64,000 nucleotides of DNA from NCBI RefSeq assembly GCF_003148775.1, contig NZ_QGGW01000001.1, forward strand, positions 558,001-622,000, written 5' to 3'. The position numbers and the translations under genes are program-made. Positions 35,604 through 43,712 of the stretch are shown one piece after another. The notes beneath the pieces were generated by a model, which worked only from the letters and a program-made list of their open reading frames with translations, did no database searches and had not been told where the DNA came from. Each line of letters begins with the position of its first letter. The first letter of the stretch is position 1. This DNA is from Roseicyclus mahoneyensis (lineage in GTDB: Bacteria > Pseudomonadota > Alphaproteobacteria > Rhodobacterales > Rhodobacteraceae).

Positions 35604-35873
35604 TCAGGCGCCCTTCTGCGCGGCGACCAGCCCCTCGACGGCGGCGATGATGGCAGCGACCGACGAGATGTCGAACTCGCTCTGGTCGGGTTCATTGGCG
35701 TTGAACGGCACCTGGATGTCGAAAGCCTCCTCGATGGCAAAGATCGATTCCACGAGCCCGAGGCTGTCGATGCCCAGATCGGACAACGTCGCCTCGGGTG
35801 TCACGTCACCGGGTTCCAGAACCGCCTGTTCGGCGATGATCGCGATCACCTTGTCCTTGACGCTATCGGTCAT
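35604..35873 (-). CDS. acyl carrier protein, specialised
   Basis: The 89-residue acidic protein has the phosphopantetheine site LGIDSLGLVESIFAIEEAFD, with Ser in DSL carrying the prosthetic group. The C-terminus is longer than housekeeping AcpP. It lies between lpxD and a ketoacyl synthase, so it probably carries acyl chains for lipid A rather than bulk fatty-acid synthesis, by analogy with rhizobial AcpXL next to KAS genes. The sequence does not itself prove equivalence to AcpXL. Confidence 0.9.
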   Translation of the reverse strand: MTDSVKDKVIAIIAEQAVLEPGDVTPEATLSDLGIDSLGLVESIFAIEEAFDIQVPFNANEPDQSEFDISSVAAIIAAVEGLVAAQKGA

Positions 35874-35904
35874 GCCTACACCCTCTTGCCATCTTGGGCG
35901 TCAT

Positions 35905-37002
35905 CTACGGCGTCCGGTCCATCTTGAAAACGGCTTTCTGCAAGGCTGCGACCGTCTGGGCCAGACGCGGCAGGCGACGCAGCGCCTTGTACATCTCGAC
36001 CTGCGTTTCCATCCGCACCGCCGGATAGCCCAGAAGCGCGCGGCCGGAGGGAACATTGGACAAGATGATGGTGGATGCCCCCGCCACCACGTCGGATCCG
36101 ATCTCCAAATTGTCGGCGACGCCGGTCTGGCCGCCCAACACCACGCGGTCGCCGAGGGTGACAGAGCCCGCGATGCCGACCTGCCCGCACAGCAGACAGT
36201 CGCGCCCGATCCGGCAGTTGTGGCCGATATGGACCATGTTGTCGAGTTTGGTGCCGTCGCCGATGGTGGTGTCGGCCAGCGTCCCGCGGTCGATGGTGGC
36301 ATTGGCCCCGATCTCCACATCGTCGCCGATCCGGACCGATCCCAGCGAATGGATGCGCGTCCAGCCCTGCGGGTCCACCGCCGCATCCGCCCGACCGAGG
36401 CTGGCGCGGGTGCGTTCCACCTGGCTGGTGTCGGGGGTGACAAAGCTGAACCCATCGCCGCCGATGACACAATTGGGCTGCAAAATGGCCCGGTCGCCGA
36501 TGACGACCCGTGCGCCCACGCGCGCGCCTTGCAAGATCAGCGCATCATCGCCCAGTTCTGCACCTTCGGCGATGGAGACATGGCTGGCGATCCGGGCGCG
36601 CGCGCCGATCCGCACGCCCGCGCCGATCACGACGAAGGGGCCGATGGCAGCCCCCTGCCCGATCACGGCTGTCGGGTCGATCACCGCGCTGGCGTGGATG
36701 CCGGGCGCAATCCGCGGACCGGGGTCCATCGCGCGCGTGACATGGGCCATGGCGATACGCGGCCTTGGTGCCACGATGGCGGCCTCCAGCCCCAGCGCAC
36801 GCCAATCCATCCCAGCCCCGATCACCGCCGCCCGCGCGTGGCCCGTCGCAAGCGCGGCGACATAGCGCGCGCTCATCGCCATGGCCAGATCGTCAGGGCC
36901 GGCAAGGCCCGGCTCGGCCACGCCGGTCACGACGATGCTGTCATCCCCCAGCGCCTGTGCGCCCAGAGAGGCCGCGATATCCCTGATGCTGTAGCCTGCC
37001 AT
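35905..37002 (-). CDS. lpxD: UDP-3-O-acylglucosamine N-acyltransferase
   Basis: The 365-residue enzyme has an N-terminal uridine-binding domain (about 1-100: YSIRDIAASLGAQALGDDSI) followed by the left-handed beta-helix of hexapeptide repeats (IGQGAAIGPFVVIGAGVRIG and so on). The LpxD signature NCVIGGDGFSF and the catalytic His region NMVHIGHNCRIGRDCLLCGQ are present. It transfers a 3-hydroxyacyl chain from ACP in lipid A synthesis. The product is slightly longer than average. It is separated from acp by 31 bases, and the stop codon is TAG. Confidence 0.95.
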   Translation of the reverse strand: MAGYSIRDIAASLGAQALGDDSIVVTGVAEPGLAGPDDLAMAMSARYVAALATGHARAAVIGAGMDWRALGLEAAIVAPRPRIAMAHVTRAMDPGPRIAPGIHASAVIDPTAVIGQGAAIGPFVVIGAGVRIGARARIASHVSIAEGAELGDDALILQGARVGARVVIGDRAILQPNCVIGGDGFSFVTPDTSQVERTRASLGRADAAVDPQGWTRIHSLGSVRIGDDVEIGANATIDRGTLADTTIGDGTKLDNMVHIGHNCRIGRDCLLCGQVGIAGSVTLGDRVVLGGQTGVADNLEIGSDVVAGASTIILSNVPSGRALLGYPAVRMETQVEMYKALRRLPRLAQTVAALQKAVFKMDRTP

Positions 37003-37038
37003 ATCATCCCCGCGCCTCTGGTGCCGCGGGGACAGGGT

Positions 37039-38637
37039 TTAGCTGGATGCCTCGGGCATGACCACCCCAAGCGCCTGCACAGCCTGCGACAGCCGCGCAT
37101 TGCGTCCGTAGATATCGTTGCGGAACTGGATGTGGCCATCCGATTCCACCCAGGCCGTCAGGTAGGTCAGGTGCACCGGGATATGCACATCGAGGTGGAC
37201 ATAGGTTTCCTCGCCGGTGGCGCGGATGCCCTGGAACAGGCCGACCGGATCGTCGGTCTGGCGCTCCAGCAGGTGATAGGCGAACTCATGCGGGTCGGCC
37301 AGCCGGATGCAGCCCGAGGAATAGGCGCGCACGTCGCTGTTCATCAGGTGTTGCTCGGGCGTGTCATGCAGGTAGATCGCGTGGCGGTTCGGGAACATGA
37401 ACTTGACCGTCCCCAGCGCGTTGCGCGGCCCGGGGGGCTGGCGCAAGTCGAAGGGAAAGTTGTTCACAGTGTAACGGCTCATGTCGATGCTGGCCGGGTT
37501 CACAGGCCGCCCGCCTGCGAGGAGCTGCATGTAAGTGCCGCGCCCGGCAAGGATGCCCGGAATATAGCTGCGTTGCGCGATCGATCGGGGCACATACCAC
37601 GACGGGTTGATGACCATATGCTCCATCTCGTCCGAGAACTCGGGCGTCTGGCGGTCGCGCGCGCCGATGACCGAACGGGTGATAAAGGTCACCTCGCCAT
37701 CATCGATCACACGGGTGTGGAAATCGGTCAGGTTCACGAAGATCAGCCGGTCATGGACTTGCCCGTCATTGAGCCAGCGGTGCCGTTCCATCGACAGCAC
37801 GATCTCGTTCCAGTGATCCTCGATCGAGCGGTTCACGGCGCGGATCGTCGCCTCGCCTGCGATGCCGTCGGCGGTGATCCCGTGGTTGGTCTGAAAGGCC
37901 ACAACGGCCGCCTGCAACGTGCTGTCGTATTCGGCCGTCGCTGAGCGGTCCAGATAGCCCATGCGCATCAGGCGGTTGCGCAACTGCACCACCGCGGGAC
38001 CGGCATCGCCCGGACGCAGGCTTCCGGCCTGGACGGTCGGACCGTAGCCGCCATTGGCGGCCAGATCCTCTAGCTCGAACTTGGTACGCATCAGCCGCGT
38101 GTAGCCCGGCGTCTGCGGCGGCAGCTGCGCCATGTACTGGTGCGGGTTGCTGTCGAGGAATTCCGTCATCAGCGCATAAGGGTCGCGGTGAGGCTGATCC
38201 TGAAAGATGTCGGGAATGATGGTGGAAGGGTCTAGGAACCCGCCATGCACATCTTGCGCGTATTGCAGGAAAATGCGGCTCGCCATCACATCGGCCTGAC
38301 CGCGCAGCCACGGGTTGGTGGCGTCGCGGAAGGCTGCGCGCAGCGCCTCGGTCTCGTAGCGGGCGACGGGCAGGCCATGCGCGCCCGCCTGCTCCAGTGC
38401 GCGCAACAGGGCGTTGCGGCGGTCGGCGGCCTCGGACACGGTCCAGACCGGTTCGAAATCGCGGTCTCGGTAGAACGCCACCAGCGCCTCATCGGCCGCT
38501 GCAGCCTCGGCTATGGACTGCCGCAATGCCGAAAACGCCTGCGCCGATGCGGGCACTGGCAGCACCATCGTCAGAACGACGGGGGCCAGCGCAAGCGAGG
38601 CTGCGACGAGCGTGGAGCGGGCGAAGGATAATGGCAT
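37039..38637 (-). CDS. L,D-transpeptidase (YcbB/LdtD type)
   Basis: The 532-residue periplasmic protein has a signal peptide ending PASAQ (about 1-33), an alpha-helical scaffold, a peptidoglycan-binding domain (about 206-270: LRPGDAGPAVVQLRNRLMRM) and a YkuD catalytic domain. His424 (IYLHDTPEQH) and Cys443 (RAYSSGCIRLADP) complete the HxxG-like/SxGCxR motif. It forms 3-3 crosslinks or attaches proteins to peptidoglycan. It sits just upstream of lpxD on the same strand (36-base gap), so the operon joins peptidoglycan and outer-membrane assembly. Confidence 0.93.
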   Translation of the reverse strand: MPLSFARSTLVAASLALAPVVLTMVLPVPASAQAFSALRQSIAEAAAADEALVAFYRDRDFEPVWTVSEAADRRNALLRALEQAGAHGLPVARYETEALRAAFRDATNPWLRGQADVMASRIFLQYAQDVHGGFLDPSTIIPDIFQDQPHRDPYALMTEFLDSNPHQYMAQLPPQTPGYTRLMRTKFELEDLAANGGYGPTVQAGSLRPGDAGPAVVQLRNRLMRMGYLDRSATAEYDSTLQAAVVAFQTNHGITADGIAGEATIRAVNRSIEDHWNEIVLSMERHRWLNDGQVHDRLIFVNLTDFHTRVIDDGEVTFITRSVIGARDRQTPEFSDEMEHMVINPSWYVPRSIAQRSYIPGILAGRGTYMQLLAGGRPVNPASIDMSRYTVNNFPFDLRQPPGPRNALGTVKFMFPNRHAIYLHDTPEQHLMNSDVRAYSSGCIRLADPHEFAYHLLERQTDDPVGLFQGIRATGEETYVHLDVHIPVHLTYLTAWVESDGHIQFRNDIYGRNARLSQAVQALGVVMPEASS

Positions 38638-38674
38638 CGGCGACGTCCTGTAACGGGAATTTCGGGCGGAGCAA

Positions 38675-38690
38675 AATAGTTATCACTATT
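38675..38690. promoter_or_regulatory. palindrome AATAGT-TATC-ACTATT, possible operator
   Basis: A perfect 6-bp inverted repeat with a 4-base spacer lies about 40 bases upstream of the L,D-transpeptidase start, in an AT-rich island. The size fits a dimeric regulator site. No regulator can be named. Confidence 0.45.
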
Positions 38691-38695
38691 CTTTG

Positions 38696-38743
38696 AGGGA
38701 AAAAACCGTGCTGTCCATTCACTTTGTCGAAAGTTTTTTCCCT
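38696..38743. repeat. 11-bp inverted repeat AGGGAAAAAAC / GTTTTTTCCCT
   Basis: The 11-base arms at 38696-38706 and 38733-38743 are perfect complements separated by 26 bases. The A/T-tract arms could form a terminator-like stem on either strand or a bent-DNA regulator site. It lies directly next to the AATAGT palindrome. Confidence 0.55.
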
Positions 38744-39081
38744 TAGCTTCCATCATGCAACGGTGGATTTCCCGCCATGGCGCGGCCTTGACTCTGATCC
38801 GAGGTCCGGACCTTTGACAACCCCGGTGCGTGGGGGCAACCGGGTCGAAACCCGGCAAGTGGCGGCATATGCAGGGATTTCGATTGCCGTCGAATCGGCA
38901 AACCGGCGAAATTTCGCCGAAACGCGGGGGGTGGAGCTGGCTGTGCACAACTCGCACTTTCAGAAATGTTTCGTTTGTGTCATCCAACACACAGCGCCTG
39001 AGGGGATGGCACGCAATTTGAAGGTTCCGGCACAAGGAACTCGCGGGACATGAACGGGCAAAAGATGGGGCAATCTGACCA

Positions 39082-39639
39082 ATGACGACGATAAACTTTA
39101 CGCGCCGCTCCTTGTTGCGCGCGTTCGCGGCTACGGCTGTGGCAGCGGCGCCGGTGATGGCGAATGCCACGGGCCTGTTGCGCGGCGCAGGCGATATCCG
39201 CCGGATCACCATGTATAACGGTCGGGCTGGCGAAACGATTAACATGATCTATTGGATCGAGGGTGACTACATCGCCCCCGCTCTGGAAGAGATCAATCAC
39301 TTCATGCGCGACTGGCGCAACGATCAGGTCCACAGGATCGATCCGCGCACCATCGACATCATGACGGCAGCCCACCGTCTGCTCGAAACCTCCGAACCCT
39401 ACATGCTCCTGTCGGGCTACCGCAGTCCGGAAACCAACGCCATGCTGCGCAGCCGGTCCTCGGGCGTCGCGCGCAATTCGCTCCACATGCAGGGCGAGGC
39501 GGCGGATCTGCGGATCAACTCCCGCTCGGTCAACCAGATCTTCAACGCCGCCCGTGCCTGCAACGGTGGCGGCGTGGGGCGCTATGCGCGTTCCAACTTC
39601 GTTCATATGGATTGCGGCCCGGTGCGCAGCTGGGGCTGA
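39082..39639 (+). CDS. Tat-exported DUF882/M15-type peptidase
   Basis: The 185-residue protein has a twin-arginine signal (NFTRRSLLRAFAATAVAAAP) and a DUF882 (YcbK-like) domain. Zinc ligands of the M15A fold are visible: ARNSLHMQGEAADLRI gives the SxHxxGxAxD motif, and NFVHMDCGPVR gives the second histidine. Such proteins are thought to be murein L,D- or D,D-carboxypeptidases. It is divergent from the L,D-transpeptidase, reinforcing an envelope theme, and ends in its own terminator. Confidence 0.92.
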   Translation: MTTINFTRRSLLRAFAATAVAAAPVMANATGLLRGAGDIRRITMYNGRAGETINMIYWIEGDYIAPALEEINHFMRDWRNDQVHRIDPRTIDIMTAAHRLLETSEPYMLLSGYRSPETNAMLRSRSSGVARNSLHMQGEAADLRINSRSVNQIFNAARACNGGGVGRYARSNFVHMDCGPVRSWG

Positions 39640-39672
39640 CCCGCACGACACTCCGTTTTCGCCCGACCTTAC

Positions 39673-39700
39673 CGCCCTGCGTGCCCCCGCAGGGCGTTTT
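39673..39700 (+). terminator. Rho-independent terminator
   Basis: CGCCCTGCG (39673-39681) pairs perfectly with CGCAGGGCG (39688-39696) around TGCCCC, followed by TTTT. It ends the DUF882 gene 34 bases after its stop. Confidence 0.85.
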
Positions 39701-39772
39701 CATGTCGGCCTTCCATTGGACAGGCGGTGCCTGCGACCCCATATTGCCCCTATCTTGTGATCAGGAGCGACC

Positions 39773-40222
39773 ATGACCCGCTACACCAAGGACCCGGACG
39801 CGATTGCCCGGCTTACGCCAGAGCAACACCGCGTTACACAAGCCTCGGGCACCGAACGGCCCGGCACAGGCAAATACCTGCATAACAAGGCCCCCGGCAT
39901 CTATGTAGACATCGTCTCGGGAGAGCCGCTATTTGCCTCTGCCGACAAATATGAAAGCGGCTGCGGCTGGCCCAGCTTCACCAAGCCGATCGAGCCCGCC
40001 CATGTGACCGAGCTGCGCGACATCAGCCACGGAATGATCCGCACCGAGGTACGCTCGACGCATGGCGACAGCCATCTGGGCCATGTCTTTCCCGACGGGC
40101 CGCGCGACCGCGGCGGCCTGCGCTACTGTATCAACTCGGCCTCGCTCCGCTTCGTCCACCGCGACGACATGGAGGCGGAAGGCTACGGCGATTATCTGGA
40201 TCAGGTGGAGGATGTGGCATGA
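39773..40222 (+). CDS. msrB: peptide-methionine (R)-S-oxide reductase
   Basis: The 149-residue cytoplasmic enzyme reduces the R-epimer of methionine sulfoxide in proteins. It shows the MsrB core [26 protein letters not shown] and the catalytic cysteine segment [13 protein letters not shown]. The two CxxC zinc pairs of some MsrBs are not present. The stop overlaps msrA by four bases. Placement next to light-harvesting genes fits oxidative protection, but the pair points towards the puc operon rather than being part of it. Confidence 0.96.
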   Translation: MTRYTKDPDAIARLTPEQHRVTQASGTERPGTGKYLHNKAPGIYVDIVSGEPLFASADKYESGCGWPSFTKPIEPAHVTELRDISHGMIRTEVRSTHGDSHLGHVFPDGPRDRGGLRYCINSASLRFVHRDDMEAEGYGDYLDQVEDVA

Positions 40223-40734
40223 GCGACCAACATGAGCGCGCGGTTCTGGCCGGCGGTTGTTTCTGGGGCGTGCAGGAGCTGATCCGGCACAAACCCGGCG
40301 TGATCGCCACCCGCGTGGGCTACACCGGCGGCGACGTGCCCAATGCGACCTACCGCAACCACGGAACGCATGCCGAGGGGATCGAGATCATCTTCGACCC
40401 CAGCGCGATCAGCTACCGCGAGATTCTCGAGTTCTTCTTCCAGATCCATGACCCGACGACCCCCAACCGGCAGGGGAACGACCGTGGCATGTCCTACCGT
40501 TCGGCAATCTACTATGTCGACGAGGCGCAAAAGGCCTGCGCGCTTGACACCATCGCCGATGTCGAGGCGTCGGGACTATGGCCCGGCCGCGTTGTGACCG
40601 AGGTGGAGCCGGTCGGCCCGTTCTGGGAGGCGGAGCCCGAGCATCAAGATTACCTGCAGCGCATCCCCCACGGCTACACCTGCCATTTCGTGCGCCCCGG
40701 CTGGGTGCTGCCACGGCGCGCGGCGGCAGAATGA
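40219..40734 (+). CDS. msrA: peptide-methionine (S)-S-oxide reductase
   Basis: The 171-residue enzyme has the catalytic motif [12 protein letters not shown], the family segments [20 protein letters not shown] and [15 protein letters not shown], and acts on the S-epimer. It is translationally coupled to msrB. The C-terminus lacks an obvious recycling cysteine pair, with only a single C in [10 protein letters not shown]. The shared bidirectional terminator follows 11 bases after the stop. Confidence 0.96.
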   Translation: MSDQHERAVLAGGCFWGVQELIRHKPGVIATRVGYTGGDVPNATYRNHGTHAEGIEIIFDPSAISYREILEFFFQIHDPTTPNRQGNDRGMSYRSAIYYVDEAQKACALDTIADVEASGLWPGRVVTEVEPVGPFWEAEPEHQDYLQRIPHGYTCHFVRPGWVLPRRAAAE

Positions 40735-40745
40735 CCAAGAAAAAA

Positions 40746-40771
40746 GGCCGGGCACCTGCCCGGCCTTCTTC
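40746..40771. terminator. bidirectional terminator between msrA and the puc operon
   Basis: GGCCGGGC and GCCCGGCC flank a 4-base ACCT loop. Read on the minus strand it is followed by TTTTTTCTTGG and ends the puc operon; read on the plus strand it is followed by TTCTTC and can end msrBA. Confidence 0.9.
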
Positions 40772-40788
40772 AAGACGGTCGAAAGCGT

Positions 40789-41469
40789 TCAGCGACGGGC
40801 CGACAGGCCCCGAAATCCGAGCTTTTCGAAAATGCGCGGATGGCCCGACATCACCGATGACTTGTGCGGCGTCGAGACCGACCGGGACGAACTGAGGAAC
40901 AACCGCCCGCCCGAGATCACACGCGACGGACGCGGTTTGGCGCTGAGCAGCGGGCGCGGCCAGAACCCGCGCGACATGTAGCGCGTGCCCTGCATCACCG
41001 ACAGCTTGTAATCGCGGCGACGCGACACGGTCGGGAACCCGAAGACGTCGGACATGCGCCAACCTGCCCAGCCCGATCCGACGTAGTCGTCCCGCGTCAT
41101 CATGAGCGGATGCTTGGGCAAGATGCGCGGCGTCTGCATGTCGAGGTCGGCGACCTCGCGGATGTATTCGTTGCACTTGCCCCGTCCTGCATCGATCCAC
41201 GCCTCGCTGTCGGCGACGGTCATGGCGACGCGGGCAGCCCCGAAAGGCGTGACAGGTGCGCGACAGACCAGCAGCGCCTGCCCGGCCTTCATCGCGCGCG
41301 CATAGGCGGCGGTTGCGGCCTCACCGACGCGGGCGGCCGCGATCAGCCCGGCATCGGGCGTCGTGATGACCGACAGGGTGCTTTCGGGAAAGCCTTTGGC
41401 GCGCAACTGGTCTGCGACGCGCGTCGCGGTATCGACCGTATCATAAAGCCGTGAGACGACGGTGGTCAT
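40789..41469 (-). CDS. puc-operon distal gene, YflT-like N-terminus
   Basis: The 226-residue protein starts MTTVVSRLYDTVDTATRVAD, which resembles the YflT/general-stress fold (a flavodoxin-like domain of about 100 residues). The C-terminal half is basic and unusual: LMMTRDDYVGSGWAGWRMSD, TRYMSRGFWPRPLLSAKPRP and a Ser/Arg-rich stretch. There are no membrane segments. The start overlaps the end of pucC by 29 bases behind a strong GGAGGAGAG site, so it belongs to the operon. Rhodobacter puc operons carry small extra genes (pucD, pucE) here, but I cannot equate it with either. Confidence 0.75.
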   Translation of the reverse strand: MTTVVSRLYDTVDTATRVADQLRAKGFPESTLSVITTPDAGLIAAARVGEAATAAYARAMKAGQALLVCRAPVTPFGAARVAMTVADSEAWIDAGRGKCNEYIREVADLDMQTPRILPKHPLMMTRDDYVGSGWAGWRMSDVFGFPTVSRRRDYKLSVMQGTRYMSRGFWPRPLLSAKPRPSRVISGGRLFLSSSRSVSTPHKSSVMSGHPRIFEKLGFRGLSARR

Positions 41470-42952
41470 GTGGCTCTCCTCCTGAGGGCCGCCTGTCTGG
41501 CGGCGTGGGGTCACTGGGCACAGCGTAGGGATCCGGTCCATCCTTGCTGCAGGTATAGCTCATGGTCTGGGAAAGTCTCGCCTGTTTGCGGCGCAGCGCA
41601 AAAATGGCCACAACGGCAGCCAGCAAAAGAGCCAGCTCCAGAGTGAACACTGGCGTATAGGCCGCCTCGGGGCGGAAGGTGTCGGCATTTGGCAGCGTCA
41701 GGATCATGTCGCGAAGAATCCCGCCAAGCGCCACCGCGATGCCGGCCGCCGTGGCCTGAACCGCACCCCATGCGCCAAGGGCCAGCCCCACCTGCGCGCG
41801 CGGCGCGCTGCGCATCGTGGCCGTCAGCGTGCCATGGCCGAACAACCCCGCACCAAGCCCGGCAAAGGCGGTGCCGATCACGAACATCGACGTCTCGCCC
41901 ATCGGGCCTGATCCGATGATGAGGGCAAAGGCCGGTACGCCGATCAAGGCCCCCCACCACGCCACGTCCAGCGGATCATGCCCATCGAGCAATACCTTGG
42001 ACGCAATGGCAAATCCCACCAGCCCGCCGCCCGCCAGCACGGCGGTCAGGCGCGTGGTCGCGGCCACCGACAGATCTAGCACCTGCCCGCCATAAGGTTC
42101 GAGCAACACATCGGCCATGCCGAAGCCCATGGTTCCCAAAGCGATGACGATCAAAAGACCCACCGCCGTCCGCCCGCGCACGAACAACCGCCAGGCGTCG
42201 ATGAACTCGGGATGGGTCTCCACCCGGTTGGCACGGGCACGGTCGCGCGGCTCTTGCTTCCAGAGGGCGATCAGGTTCAGCGCCACGGTCACGACCGCCG
42301 CCCCCTGCACCACGCGGATCAGCCTTCCGGGCGTGTAGTCTTGCAACAGCCAGCCAAAGATCAGGGCCGAGGCGATCATGCCCAAAAGCAGCATGACATA
42401 CATCAGGCCCACAACCTTGGGTTGATCCTCGACCTCGACCAGATCGGTGGCAAGCGCCAAACCCACGGTCTGCACGGTATGCACACCCGCCCCCACCAGC
42501 AAAAAGGCAAGTGCGGCCGCCGATTGGCCAATCCAGGGTGCGGCATCCGCCGCTTCCCGGTAACCCGACAACACCAGAAGCGCGAAGGGCATGATGGCAA
42601 AACCGCCGAACTGCAGCATCGTGCCTTTCCAGATGTAGGGCACGCGCCGCCAGCCAAGCGCGGATGTGTGGATGTCGGATTTGTAGCCAATGAAGGCGCG
42701 GAAGGGCGCAAAGACCAGCGGCAATGCAATCATCAGCGCGACAAGCGAGGCGGGAACCGACAGTTCCACGATCATCACCCGGTTCAGCGTGCCGACCAGC
42801 AGCACCAGCGCCATGCCGACCGTCACCTGGAACAGCGACAGGCGCAGCAGACGCGACAGCGGCACGGCCTCGGTCGCGACATCGGCAAAGGGCAGGAATC
42901 GCGGTGCGATGCCCTGTATCTTGCTGAGCGCGGTACTGCGGAGGCTGGCCAT
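41441..42952 (-). CDS. pucC: LH2 assembly factor PucC (BCH2-family MFS)
   Basis: The 503-residue membrane protein has about twelve transmembrane segments and the PucC/LhaA hallmarks: LSLFQVTVGMALVLLVGTLN, the loop PFRAFIGYKSDIHTSALGWR, VPYIWKGTMLQFGGFAIMPF and GLALATDLVEVEDQPKVVGL. These proteins are needed for assembly or delivery of pigment to the peripheral antenna. The C-terminal tail after the last helix (about 445-503) is long and hydrophilic and overlaps the next gene. It lies 131 bases downstream of pucA. Confidence 0.95.
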   Translation of the reverse strand: MASLRSTALSKIQGIAPRFLPFADVATEAVPLSRLLRLSLFQVTVGMALVLLVGTLNRVMIVELSVPASLVALMIALPLVFAPFRAFIGYKSDIHTSALGWRRVPYIWKGTMLQFGGFAIMPFALLVLSGYREAADAAPWIGQSAAALAFLLVGAGVHTVQTVGLALATDLVEVEDQPKVVGLMYVMLLLGMIASALIFGWLLQDYTPGRLIRVVQGAAVVTVALNLIALWKQEPRDRARANRVETHPEFIDAWRLFVRGRTAVGLLIVIALGTMGFGMADVLLEPYGGQVLDLSVAATTRLTAVLAGGGLVGFAIASKVLLDGHDPLDVAWWGALIGVPAFALIIGSGPMGETSMFVIGTAFAGLGAGLFGHGTLTATMRSAPRAQVGLALGAWGAVQATAAGIAVALGGILRDMILTLPNADTFRPEAAYTPVFTLELALLLAAVVAIFALRRKQARLSQTMSYTCSKDGPDPYAVPSDPTPPDRRPSGGEPHDHRRLTAL

Positions 42953-43083
42953 CAGGGTCTTACGTCCATTCCGCCATTGTGCGTCATCTGTCCGGGGGCG
43001 GGCCGGATTCGAGTCGGGGGTGCGGGATCAGCCGCGGCCTCCGACCCGTTTGTCACGGTCGTTCGGCATCAGATCAGCCCCTG

Positions 43084-43419
43084 TTACCGCAATGCGGCCT
43101 GGGTCAGATCATCCACCACCAAGGTCGCGGTCCGGCCATCGGGCAGGATCACGCGCAGCGACTGGCTGCCGTCGGCATTCGCTTCGATATACATCGGGAG
43201 CGTGGCTGCCGCCTCACCCGATGCCGGAACGATTGCGCGCTCGGTGGCCAGAGCAGCGGTCTCACCACCGGCCGAACTGCCGGAGAGAAAATCCGCAACC
43301 CAAGTCGTGTTGGTCAGCACCGCCACATGGACGGCGAAAGACCCCACGGCCACGGCACCGAGGAACAGGGGAACGCCCACGGTCGGTTTGACCACGAGCC
43401 ACATCTTTGCGTTATTCAT
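43084..43419 (-). CDS. pucA: LH2 alpha polypeptide with C-terminal extension
   Basis: The first 50 residues are a standard LH2 alpha chain ([20 protein letters not shown]), with His31 as the bacteriochlorophyll ligand and Trp40. Positions 44-45, Tyr-Tyr in R. sphaeroides, are Phe-Leu. Usual alpha chains stop near residue 54; this one continues to 111 with a soluble Ala/Glu-rich linker and a segment [18 protein letters not shown] that looks like a small beta structure. It lies 12 bases after pucB. TAA stop; the reading frame is continuous, and the extension uses the same GC-rich codons. Confidence 0.93.
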   Translation of the reverse strand: MNNAKMWLVVKPTVGVPLFLGAVAVGSFAVHVAVLTNTTWVADFLSGSSAGGETAALATERAIVPASGEAAATLPMYIEANADGSQSLRVILPDGRTATLVVDDLTQAALR

Positions 43420-43431
43420 GATGTGTTCCCT

Positions 43432-43587
43432 TCAGCCGAGCCACGGCGTGGACACGGCGACCAGCACATGCGCCAGAAGCGCGATCGCACCGAAGACGCG
43501 TGTGCCGTCAATGAGGTAGCTATGTACCTCTTCTGCTTCTTTCAGGGTCAGACCGGTCGGCCAGACCTTATCGGGATCGTCGGACAT
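43432..43587 (-). CDS. pucB: LH2 beta polypeptide
   Basis: The 51-residue chain MSDDPDKVWPTGLTLKEAEE continues with His22 (EVHSYLIDGT) and His40 (LLAHVLVAVSTPWLG). His40 is the ligand for the strongly coupled ring pigment, and the region around His22 lies near the monomeric B800 site. One transmembrane helix spans about 24-45. It is first in the puc operon, behind GGAGGGG, and 12 bases before pucA. A longer in-frame extension upstream to 43692 has no LH character. Confidence 0.96.
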   Translation of the reverse strand: MSDDPDKVWPTGLTLKEAEEVHSYLIDGTRVFGAIALLAHVLVAVSTPWLG

Positions 43588-43686
43588 GCGCCGCCCCTCC
43601 TTTCTTGCGATTGCAACCGGCGGGCACGATGCCTCGCCGTTCCCGGACGTTGCGCAAGACACCGCGCACCGCCACCGATTACAGGC

Positions 43687-43704
43687 TGTCACGTAAACCT
43701 GACA
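43687..43704. promoter_or_regulatory. PpsR/CrtJ site 1 (TGT-N12-ACA)
   Basis: TGT (43687-43689), 12 bases, ACA (43702-43704) is an exact match to the repressor consensus of PpsR/CrtJ, the redox- and light-responsive repressor of photosynthesis genes in Rhodobacter. It lies about 100 bases upstream of pucB. Confidence 0.85.
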
Positions 43705-43712
43705 TATTCAAC

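Larger units (their letters stand above)
38638..39081. other. divergent intergenic region with two inverted repeats
   Basis: This 444-base gap separates the L,D-transpeptidase from the Tat-exported M15-like gene. It has lower GC than its surroundings near 38675-38745, where two inverted repeats lie (listed separately). The rest (38760-39080) has no protein-like frame that I trust; open frames there lack ribosome-binding sites. Confidence 0.5.

Noticed and set aside
35458-37944. An open frame of 828 codons antisense to lpxD and the L,D-transpeptidase
   Set aside because: It crosses several real genes on the other strand and has no domain of its own.
38724-39053. Plus-strand frame of 109 codons upstream of the DUF882 gene
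   Set aside because: There is no ribosome-binding site, and the composition is mixed with no fold or signal; it overlaps the inverted repeat.
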